Translations under genes and position numbers: made by a program
Notes under the pieces: model-generated
Databases searched by the model: none
What the model was told of the DNA's origin: nothing
What the model saw: only the letters and a program-made list of their open reading frames with translations
Part shown: positions 16,266-21,166 of the stretch, one piece after another
Numbering within the stretch: the first letter of the stretch is position 1
Layout: every line of letters begins with the position of its first letter
NCBI GenBank assembly: GCA_003543035.1
Contig: DPJL01000243.1
Coordinates: 1-21,166, forward strand
Length of the DNA stretch: 21,166 nt
Source of the DNA: Micromonosporaceae bacterium
GTDB lineage: Bacteria; Actinomycetota; Actinomycetes; Mycobacteriales; Micromonosporaceae
Reading direction: 5' to 3'

Positions 16266-16817
16266 TTGTACGAAGTTGTCGCGAGTACCGAGCGGTTTCG
16301 TGGCCCGATCTTCCGAGTGGTGACCGACCAGGTGACCATGCCCGACGGAAGCGTGGTGAGTAGGGACGTCGTCCACAAGTTTGGTGCCGTGGGCGTCGTC
16401 GCGCTCGACGAGCAGGATCGCGTGGTGCTGGTCAAGCAGTACCGGCACGCGGTGCGGCAGTACCTGTGGGAGCTGCCTGCCGGGCTGATCGATGTGGACG
16501 GCGAAGACCTCGCCGACACCGCCCGCCGCGAGCTCGCCGAGGAAACCGACCTGGTCGCGGGCAAGATCGAGCGGCTGCTCGACCTGCATCTGTCGCCCGG
16601 GTTCACCTCCGAGATGATCCGGCTCTTCCTGGCCCGCGAGCTGACCGAGGTGCCCGACGATCACCGGCACGAGCGGGTGGGCGAAGAGGCGGACATGGAG
16701 GTTCGCCGGGTTCCGTTGCGGGAAGCCGTCGACATGGTGCTTAACGGTGAAATCACCAACGCCGCTTCGGTTGCGGGCATCCTGGCAGCGTCGTTCCCTC
16801 GGCCGCGCCCGGCCTAG
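16266..16817 (+). CDS. Nudix hydrolase, ADP-ribose pyrophosphatase type
   Basis: TTG at 16266 gives 183 residues and is preceded by GGAG 6 nt upstream. No ATG or GTG lies in frame between the pyrG stop and the conserved start of homology ('YEVVASTERFRGPIF'), and longer frames run through pyrG. The Nudix box is 'GLIDVDGEDLADTARRELAEETDL' in outline, with the catalytic R-E-L-A-E-E core. The helix spacing is one residue longer than the classic box, and Asp replaces the usual Gly after E-E-x. 'WELPAG' before the box and 'EEADMEV' after it fit the ADP-ribose pyrophosphatase subfamily (Rv1700). These enzymes hydrolyse ADP-ribose to AMP and ribose 5-phosphate. The stop codon lies inside the first palindromic repeat downstream. 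Confidence 0.88.
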   Translation: MYEVVASTERFRGPIFRVVTDQVTMPDGSVVSRDVVHKFGAVGVVALDEQDRVVLVKQYRHAVRQYLWELPAGLIDVDGEDLADTARRELAEETDLVAGKIERLLDLHLSPGFTSEMIRLFLARELTEVPDDHRHERVGEEADMEVRRVPLREAVDMVLNGEITNAASVAGILAASFPRPRPA

Positions 16818-16928
16818 AGGAAGCTGCAGGCTTTTGCGAGGCGAGGCCGGGCGGCCCAGATTAGCGGCTGCGCCCGGCCTAGAGGAAGCTGCGGGCTTTT
16901 CGCGAGGCGAGGCCGGGCGGCCCAGATT
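16800..16928 (+). repeat. Two tandem ~64-bp palindromic repeats (65-bp period)
   Basis: Copy 1 is ~16800-16862 and copy 2 ~16865-16928, differing by a few substitutions and one inserted C. Each contains perfect 10-bp inverted arms CGCCCGGCCT / AGGCCGGGCG (16806-16815 with 16844-16853; 16871-16880 with 16910-16919) around a conserved interior with a small AAGC/GCTT stem. The left arm of copy 1 holds the Nudix stop codon. They could be REP-like elements or a doubled, tail-less transcription terminator. Confidence 0.85.
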
Positions 16929-16936
16929 CGAGGCGT

Positions 16937-16957
16937 GATCCACCCTGAGCGTGGATC
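16937..16957 (+). terminator. Hairpin GATCCAC / GTGGATC, possible terminator
   Basis: A perfect 7-bp stem with a 7-nt loop (CCTGAGC), followed by GTTG rather than a T run, lies about 120 bp after the Nudix stop. Actinobacteria often use hairpins without a U-tract, so termination is plausible; it may also be a protein-binding palindrome. Confidence 0.4.
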
Positions 16958-16990
16958 GTTGTCGGTGAGGGCGGCGTTTATCTGGTACCC

Positions 16991-17032
16991 AACAAAGTGT
17001 CTTTGTTGATCTCGAGTGACTGACAAAGTGTC
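16991..17032 (+). promoter_or_regulatory. Operator-like direct repeats ACAAAGTGTC (31-bp spacing) upstream of ald
   Basis: ACAAAGTGTC occurs at 16992-17001 and again at 17023-17032, 31 bp or about three helical turns apart. The second sits in a perfect GACA-AAG-TGTC palindrome (17022-17032). The first overlaps a longer one, AACAAAG-TGT-CTTTGTT (16991-17007). This looks like a paired binding site for a dimeric regulator of ald. The protein is unknown; Lrp/AsnC-type AldR regulates ald in mycobacteria, but this motif is not one I can match to it. Confidence 0.55.
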
Positions 17033-17042
17033 GGGTCCAAGC

Positions 17043-17063
17043 GGGGTATACCCCACCTAGACT
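17043..17063 (+). promoter_or_regulatory. Candidate ald promoter: 12-bp palindrome plus -10 TAGACT
   Basis: GGGGTATACCCC (17043-17054) is a perfect palindrome immediately before TAGACT (17058-17063), which fits the TANNNT -10 consensus. No good -35 stands at 17-18 bp; CTGACA (17020-17025) is the closest match but too far away. A promoter that needs an activator, or is blocked by a repressor, would explain this. Confidence 0.4.
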
Positions 17064-17068
17064 GCCGC

Positions 17069-17113
17069 CGCGGACGGTGTTCCGCGCGCGGCAACGGGGC
17101 CGCACACACCGTC
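17069..17113 (+). other. Structured 5' leader of ald with mutually exclusive hairpins
   Basis: Two foldings compete. A small hairpin pairs CGCGGA (17069-17074) with TCCGCG (17081-17086). A larger one pairs GACGGTGT (17073-17080) with ACACCGTC (17106-17113) and encloses a GCGGC/GCCGC stem (17088-17092, 17099-17103). It ends 12 nt before the ribosome site. No known riboswitch class is recognised. Confidence 0.4.
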
Positions 17114-17124
17114 GTCAGGCGCTC

Positions 17125-17131
17125 AGGAGGG
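17125..17131 (+). promoter_or_regulatory. Strong ribosome binding site for ald
   Basis: AGGAGGG, 5 nt before GTG 17137, is the best Shine-Dalgarno sequence in the window. It fixes the ald start at 17137 rather than at the in-frame position 17077. Confidence 0.8.
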
Positions 17132-17136
17132 TAATC

Positions 17137-18252
17137 GTGAAGGTCGGCATCCCCCGCGAGATCAAGAACCATGAGTATCGCGTGGCGATCACTCCGGCAG
17201 GCGTGAACGAGTTCATCCGCAACGGCCACGACGTGGTCGTCGAAACCGGCGCAGGCCTCGGCTCATCCATTACCGATGACGAGTACCGGGCAGCCGGCGC
17301 CGAGATCGTCAAGACCCCGGACGAGGTATGGGCCGAGGCTGAGATGGTGCTCAAGGTCAAGGAGCCCATCGCCGAGGAATACGACCGCATGCGCGAAGGC
17401 CAGGTCCTGTTCACCTACCTGCATCTCGCCGCTTCGAAGCAGTGCACCGACGCGTTGCTGACCCAGAAGGTCACCGGCATCGCCTACGAGACGGTCGAAA
17501 CCGCCGATCGGGCTCTGCCACTACTCGCCCCGATGAGCGAGGTGGCCGGCCGCCTTGCCCCGCAGGTCGGCGCCTATCACCTGATGCGTTTCGCCGGTGG
17601 TCGCGGCGTGCTCCCCGGTGGCGTGCCTGGTGTGCGCCCGGCGAAGGCCGTCGTCATCGGCGCCGGCGTCTCCGGCATGAATGCTGCCCAGATCGCCGAC
17701 GGTCTCGGCTTCGAGGTTGTCCTGCTCGATCTGAACATCAACCGGTTGCGCCAGGCCGACCAGCAGTTCCAAGGTCGCGTTCGGACGGTCATGTCCAACG
17801 CCTACGAGCTTGAGCGTGCGGTGCTGGAAGCCGATCTGGTTGTCGGCGCAGTGCTAGTGCCCGGTGCGAAGGCTCCGACGCTTGTCAGCAACAGCTTGGT
17901 ACGCCGGATGAAGCCAGGCAGTGTGCTCGTCGACATTTCCATCGACCAGGGCGGCTGCTTCGAGGACTCGCACCCGACCACCCACGCGGACCCGGTTTAC
18001 AAGGTGCACGAGTCGGTTTTCTACTGCGTGGCCAACATGCCCGGCGCGGTGCCGCATACCAGCACCTTCGCGCTGACCAATGTGACCCTGCCTTACGCCA
18101 TTTCGCTGGCGAACCACGGCTGGAAAGACGCTCTGCGTAAGGATCGCGCGCTTGCGTTGGGGCTCAACACCTATGACGGTCACCTGACCTATGGCCCGGT
18201 CGCCGAGGCACACCACCTCAGTCACCTGTCGCTGGAGCAAGTACTCGCCTGA
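17137..18252 (+). CDS. ald: L-alanine dehydrogenase
   Basis: 371 residues, identical in length to the M. tuberculosis enzyme. It interconverts L-alanine and pyruvate plus ammonia with NAD(H). The catalytic and substrate residues R15, K75, H96 and D270 are all present. The NAD-binding Rossmann loop is G175-A-G-V-S-G180, with an acidic D198 at the end of the second strand. The N-terminal 'MKVGIPREIKNHEYRVAITP' is the family signature. The gene stands alone, with its own long control region upstream and a strong hairpin after the stop, so it is probably a single-gene regulated unit. In mycobacteria ald lies elsewhere (Rv2780); near parA it resembles the streptomycete arrangement. Confidence 0.96.
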   Translation: MKVGIPREIKNHEYRVAITPAGVNEFIRNGHDVVVETGAGLGSSITDDEYRAAGAEIVKTPDEVWAEAEMVLKVKEPIAEEYDRMREGQVLFTYLHLAASKQCTDALLTQKVTGIAYETVETADRALPLLAPMSEVAGRLAPQVGAYHLMRFAGGRGVLPGGVPGVRPAKAVVIGAGVSGMNAAQIADGLGFEVVLLDLNINRLRQADQQFQGRVRTVMSNAYELERAVLEADLVVGAVLVPGAKAPTLVSNSLVRRMKPGSVLVDISIDQGGCFEDSHPTTHADPVYKVHESVFYCVANMPGAVPHTSTFALTNVTLPYAISLANHGWKDALRKDRALALGLNTYDGHLTYGPVAEAHHLSHLSLEQVLA

Positions 18253-18260
18253 CCTGCCAC

Positions 18261-18293
18261 ACCGCGTGTCTCGACGATGTCGGGACACGCGGT
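18261..18293 (+). terminator. Long hairpin terminator after ald
   Basis: ACCGCGTGTC (18261-18270) pairs perfectly with GACACGCGGT (18284-18293). The helix continues through a T-G wobble (18271/18283) and CGAC/GTCG (18272-18275/18279-18282) to a 3-nt loop, about 15 pairs in all. There is no T-run. Its position 8 nt after the ald stop suits a tail-less intrinsic terminator. Confidence 0.7.
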
Positions 18294-18297
18294 GACG

Positions 18298-18303
18298 TAC
18301 AGT
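18298..18303 (+). promoter_or_regulatory. Candidate parA -10 (TACAGT)
   Basis: TACAGT directly follows the ald terminator hairpin and lies 30 nt before the parA ATG. It fits TANNNT; no clear -35 is visible. A 5-codon frame (ATG 18312 to TAG 18327-18329) begins 8 nt after it and ends 4 nt before the parA start. Confidence 0.35.
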
Positions 18304-18333
18304 CGTCCACGATGGGTGGAAGGGCGTAGCGGC

Positions 18334-19260
18334 ATGGCAGGCAACGACCGGTCCAACTCGTGGACCTCAACGCTGCGGGCGGATGCGTCCGGGTTGGACC
18401 TAGGCGCTGATCTAGGTCCGGCGGATCCTGCTGCCTACACGGCGCGCAAAGAGATCCCCGAGCCGATGCCGACCGATCGGCACGGCCCGGCGCGGATCAT
18501 CGCGATGGCCAACCAAAAGGGTGGCGTCGGCAAGACGACGACCACGATCAACCTTGGTGCGGCGCTCGCCGAATACGGCCGCAAGGTGTTGCTGGTCGAC
18601 TTCGACCCGCAGGGCGCGGCTTCGGTGGGGCTCGGGGTCAACCCGCACAACCTCGATCTGTCGATCTACAACCTGCTGATGCAGGACGACGTGAACGCCG
18701 AGGACGTCCTCATCAAAACCGACGTGGCCAACCTGCACCTGCTGCCGGCCAACATCGACCTCTCCGCGGCCGAGATCCAGCTCGTCAATGAGGTCGCGCG
18801 CGAGATGGCGCTCTCGCGGGTGCTGCGCAACGTACGCAAGGAATACGACTACATCCTCATCGACTGCCAGCCCTCGCTGGGATTGCTGGCGATCAATGCG
18901 CTGACCGTCTCGCATGGCGTGCTCATCCCGCTTGAGTGCGAGTTCTTCAGTCTGCGCGGGGTCGCCCTGCTGCTGGACACCATCGACAAGGTGCGCGAGC
19001 GGCTCAACTTCGATCTCGAGCTCGAGGGCATTCTGGCCACCATGTACGACAGCCGCACCACCCACTGCCGCCAGGTCCTGCAGCGCGTGGTGGAGGCGTT
19101 CGGCGACAAGGTGTACCAGACGGTGATCACCAAGACGGTGAAGTTCCCCGAGTCGACCGTGGCCGGTTCGCCGATCACCTCGCTGGATCCCGCCTCGTCC
19201 GGAGCGCGTAACTACCGCCAGCTGGCACGTGAGGTCATCGCCGCCCAAGCCGCGCGATAG
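18334..19260 (+). CDS. parA: Orphan ParA/Soj-family ATPase
   Basis: ATG at 18334 gives 308 residues and has GGAAGGG 9 nt upstream; GTG 18316 is an in-frame alternative. A start at 18277 would fall inside the terminator hairpin. The first ~50 residues are a polar, probably disordered extension. The deviant Walker A motif K62-G-G-V-G-K-T-T69 follows 'IIAMANQ'. 'LLVDFDPQGAAS' (86-97) is the Walker A' region, and 'YDYILIDCQPSLGLL' is Walker B. ParA ATPases dimerise on ATP and bind DNA non-specifically to position chromosomes. No parB or parS site lies here; the partner context is scpAB (as Rv1708-Rv1710), so a link to condensin is likely. It is not the main oriC-linked ParA. Confidence 0.9.
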   Translation: MAGNDRSNSWTSTLRADASGLDLGADLGPADPAAYTARKEIPEPMPTDRHGPARIIAMANQKGGVGKTTTTINLGAALAEYGRKVLLVDFDPQGAASVGLGVNPHNLDLSIYNLLMQDDVNAEDVLIKTDVANLHLLPANIDLSAAEIQLVNEVAREMALSRVLRNVRKEYDYILIDCQPSLGLLAINALTVSHGVLIPLECEFFSLRGVALLLDTIDKVRERLNFDLELEGILATMYDSRTTHCRQVLQRVVEAFGDKVYQTVITKTVKFPESTVAGSPITSLDPASSGARNYRQLAREVIAAQAAR

Positions 19261-19263
19261 GGT
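19258..19263 (+). promoter_or_regulatory. Candidate -10 (TAGGGT) for leaderless scpA
   Basis: TAGGGT begins with the parA TAG stop and ends 6 nt before the scpA GTG at 19270, with no Shine-Dalgarno sequence. The spacing is the same as at 2334, 3930 and 4834. Confidence 0.45.
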
Positions 19264-19269
19264 CTTCGT

Positions 19270-20085
19270 GTGAGTGAGGCCGTAACCAACAACCGCTTCA
19301 CCGTGCGGCTCACCAACTTCGAAGGCCCATTCGACCTGTTGTTGCAGCTCATCGGCAAGCACAAGATGGACGTCACCGAGGTGGCGCTGCACCGGGTAAC
19401 CGACGAGTTCATCGCCTACATCCGGGCCATGGGTGACGCCTGGGATCTTGATGAGGCCAGTGAGTTCCTGGTGATCGCGGCCACCCTGCTCGATCTCAAA
19501 GCCGCCAGACTGCTGCCCGCCGCCGACGTGGAGAACGAAGAGGACCTGGCGCTGCTCGAGGCGCGGGATCTGCTCTTCGCGCGGCTCCTGCAGTACCGCG
19601 CGTTCAAGCAGGCGGCGGCTCATCTGGCCGAGCTTGCCGAGGTCGGGGAGCGGCGCTGGCCCAGGCTGGTTTCGCTGGAGCCGCAGTACGCTGCTGCGCT
19701 GCCCGATCTGGTGCTCGGGATCGGGCCGGAACGGCTCGCCAAGCTGGCCGCGAAGGCGTTCACGCCGAAGCAGGCGCCGGTGGTGTCGATCGCCCACATC
19801 CACCAGGTGCGCGTCAGCGTCCGCGAGCATGCCGAGCTGCTGCGAAACCGGCTGCGCTTCCTCGAGGAGGCTAGCTTCGAGACACTGGTCAGCGACTGTG
19901 TGAGCACACTGGAGGTGGTGGCCCGGTTCCTCGCCCTGCTCGAGCTCTATCGTGAAGGGCTGGTCGGCTTCGCGCAGGAGATCGCCCTGGGCGAGTTGGT
20001 CGTGCGCTGGACCGGATCAGGCTCAACAGAGCCTGAAGAGCTCAACATTGACGAGTACGAGGATGGGGAACCCGAAGATGAGTGA
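19270..20085 (+). CDS. scpA: Segregation and condensation protein ScpA (kleisin)
   Basis: 271 residues (Rv1709 is ~278). The N-terminal SMC-binding helical domain carries the signature F17-E-G-P-F-D-L-L-L-Q-L-I28, followed by 'KMDVTEVALHRVTDEFIAYI'. The centre is helical with 'SEFLVIAATLLDLKAARLLP'. The C-terminal winged-helix region (~200-255) should contact the SMC head. An acidic tail ends the protein. ScpA bridges the two SMC heads and recruits ScpB in the bacterial condensin complex. GTG start at 19270; the stop overlaps scpB by 8 nt, so the partner subunits are coupled. Confidence 0.95.
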   Translation: MSEAVTNNRFTVRLTNFEGPFDLLLQLIGKHKMDVTEVALHRVTDEFIAYIRAMGDAWDLDEASEFLVIAATLLDLKAARLLPAADVENEEDLALLEARDLLFARLLQYRAFKQAAAHLAELAEVGERRWPRLVSLEPQYAAALPDLVLGIGPERLAKLAAKAFTPKQAPVVSIAHIHQVRVSVREHAELLRNRLRFLEEASFETLVSDCVSTLEVVARFLALLELYREGLVGFAQEIALGELVVRWTGSGSTEPEELNIDEYEDGEPEDE

Positions 20086-21034
20086 CCTGGAACAGCAGGC
20101 TTCAACGTGGGTACCCCCTTGGCAGCGACCCGCAGTCCCCACCGAAGAGGAAACTCCTGCAGCCGACCTTGCCTCGATGGAGGAAGCCGAGCTGCGGACA
20201 GCCGCAGAGGCGGCCGTTGCCGCGGCCGAGGCTGATCTTTCCGACGACTCCCTTGACGACCCGCTTGACGACTCGCTGGATGAGGAGCCGCAGGCTGTCG
20301 TGGAGCTGCTGACTCAAGCGGTTCCGGAGCAGCGTATTCGCGAAATCGACGTAGATGCCTTAGATATCGACGCCTCGGACTTGGCCGCCCCGCTCGGCGC
20401 CTCGCTCGAGGCAGAGGATGAGGAAGCCGAGGAAGCTGAGGCCCCGCTCCCGGCGCCCGTGCCGCTCGCCGAGCTGCCGAAGCTCCATGAGAGCGAGATA
20501 GTGCCCGCGCTCGAGGCGATCCTCATGGTGGTCGATGAGCCGGTCAGCGAGATCATCCTGGCCCAGGTGCTCGATCTGACGCCCGAGCAGGTCGGCGAGA
20601 AGCTGGTCATCCTTGCTGAGTCCTATACGCGCCAGGGGCGGGGCTTCGACCTGCGTCGCGCCGCGGGTGGCTGGCGTTACTACACCCGCGCCGACTATTC
20701 CTCCTATGTGGAGCGATTCGTTCTCGACGGACAGCAACTCCGGTTGACTCAGGCCTCACTCGAGACACTTGCCGTGGTCGCCTACAAGCAGCCGGTCACC
20801 CGGTCTCGGATTTCGGCCATCCGCGGCGTCAACGTCGACGGCGTCATCCGGACCCTGATCACCCGGGGCATGGTCGAGGAATGCGGCACCGACCCGGATT
20901 CGGGTGCCCACCTGTACCGCACCACCACCCTGTTCCTGGAGAAGCTCGGCTTGGATTCGGTCGAACAACTGCCGCCACTTGCCCCGTTCCTGCCGGACAA
21001 CCTTGACCTTGAGGAGCTGGCAAATGGCGAATGA
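20078..21034 (+). CDS. scpB: Segregation and condensation protein ScpB with long acidic N-terminal extension
   Basis: ATG at 20078 overlaps the end of scpA by 8 nt, with GGATGGGG upstream; this gives 318 residues against ~200-230 in most families. Residues ~135-318 are the conserved tandem winged-helix protein ('ESEIVPALEAILMVVDEPVS', 'RGFDLRRAAGGWRYYTRADY', 'QASLETLAVVAYKQPVTR', 'IRGVNVDGVIRTLITRGMV'). Residues ~1-130 are Glu/Asp/Ala-rich and probably disordered. Two ScpB subunits clamp the middle of ScpA in the SMC complex. It overlaps the rluB start by 11 nt. Confidence 0.94.
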   Translation: MSDLEQQASTWVPPWQRPAVPTEEETPAADLASMEEAELRTAAEAAVAAAEADLSDDSLDDPLDDSLDEEPQAVVELLTQAVPEQRIREIDVDALDIDASDLAAPLGASLEAEDEEAEEAEAPLPAPVPLAELPKLHESEIVPALEAILMVVDEPVSEIILAQVLDLTPEQVGEKLVILAESYTRQGRGFDLRRAAGGWRYYTRADYSSYVERFVLDGQQLRLTQASLETLAVVAYKQPVTRSRISAIRGVNVDGVIRTLITRGMVEECGTDPDSGAHLYRTTTLFLEKLGLDSVEQLPPLAPFLPDNLDLEELANGE

Positions 21035-21166
21035 GGAGCGGCTGCAGAAGGTCATGGCGGCGGCCGGCGTCGGCTCGCGGCGGGCCTGCGAAGAGCTCAT
21101 CGATCGGCGCCGGGTCACCGTCAACGGCAAGGTGGCCAAGCTCGGCGACAAGGTGGACGCGGAAAC
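21024..21166 (+). CDS. rluB: RluB-type 23S rRNA pseudouridine synthase (3' partial)
   Basis: Only the first 47 residues are in the window, starting at ATG 21024 with GAGGAG about 8 nt upstream. They form an S4 RNA-binding domain: 'ERLQKVMAAAGVGSRRACEE' (5-24) and 'RRRVTVNGKVAKLGDKVD'. Position directly after scpB matches Rv1711. The catalytic pseudouridine synthase domain with its Asp lies beyond the window edge, so RsuA/RluB/RluE assignment rests on synteny. Confidence 0.85.
   Translation, partial: MANEERLQKVMAAAGVGSRRACEELIDRRRVTVNGKVAKLGDKVDAE

Noticed and set aside
16747..16938. 63-codon + strand frame across the Nudix end and palindromic repeats
   Set aside because: It is a by-product of the duplicated repeat sequence, without a ribosome site or a plausible protein pattern.
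17043..17054. GGGGTATACCCC as a CsoR-type copper operator
   Set aside because: CsoR sites have the opposite arrangement (TACCCC...GGGGTA), and the downstream gene is ald, not a copper gene.
17064..17136. Known riboswitch (for example glycine) in the ald leader
   Set aside because: No conserved core of a riboswitch class that I know is present; only generic hairpins are visible.
19226..19231. CACGTG core as a parS site near parA
   Set aside because: The flanks do not match the TGTTTCACGTGAAACA consensus, and it lies inside the parA coding sequence.
18412..19830. Long open frame on the - strand opposite parA and scpA (472 codons)
   Set aside because: It mirrors G+C-rich codon structure of two well-identified genes and has no recognisable domain. 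Similar antisense frames opposite recN (5491-6546) and tlyA/nadK (3585-4574) were rejected for the same reason.

Overview
The window is a G+C-rich stretch of actinobacterial chromosome with 20 protein genes, all on the + strand. Most are packed head to tail with 1-11 nt overlaps or short gaps. Gene content and order match the M. tuberculosis Rv1691-Rv1711 neighbourhood (TPR protein, HAD phosphatase, small protein, tlyA, NAD kinase, recN, steA, steB/mctB, pyrG, Nudix, parA-like, scpA, scpB, rluB). The additions (an MraY/WecA-like protein, a MurJ-like flippase, a GT4 glycosyltransferase, a large membrane protein and ald) recall the order in filamentous actinomycetes, so Pseudonocardiales or a relative is my best guess. 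That is inference from synteny, not a species call. I found no tRNA, rRNA, CRISPR array, insertion sequence or prophage.

Layout. (1) Bases 1-4826: the 3' part of a TPR protein with an RRDDRG-repeat N-terminus and acidic tail, a HAD phosphatase, a phasin/histone-H1-like protein, a 59-residue protein, TlyA rRNA methyltransferase and NAD kinase. (2) 4846-6591: recN. (3) 6644-14513: an envelope and division block. steA and steB (cell-separation factors) are followed by an MraY/WecA-type phosphosugar transferase, a MurJ-type flippase, a GT4 glycosyltransferase and a 726-residue polytopic protein with an alkaline-phosphatase-like extracellular domain; the last four are tightly coupled. (4) 14534-16817: CTP synthase and an ADP-ribose pyrophosphatase. 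(5) 16818-17136: the only long intergenic region. It holds two tandem ~64-bp palindromic repeats (the first overlaps the Nudix stop), a hairpin, an operator-like array and a structured leader for ald. (6) 17137-21166: alanine dehydrogenase, a strong hairpin terminator, then an orphan ParA ATPase, ScpA, ScpB and the start of the RluB pseudouridine synthase.

The best lead for something under-described is the envelope block. It has the parts list of a lipid-linked glycan pathway (priming transferase, glycosyltransferase, flippase, membrane-bound phospho-transfer-like enzyme) next to cell-separation genes, and its product is unknown to me. Other leads are a MurJ gene whose first membrane helix requires a non-ATG/GTG/TTG start, a recurring TAGNGT-N6-start pattern that looks like leaderless promoters inside the gene string, a PhaF-like protein next to tlyA, and the repeat-rich ald control region. 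Everything else is conserved housekeeping content.
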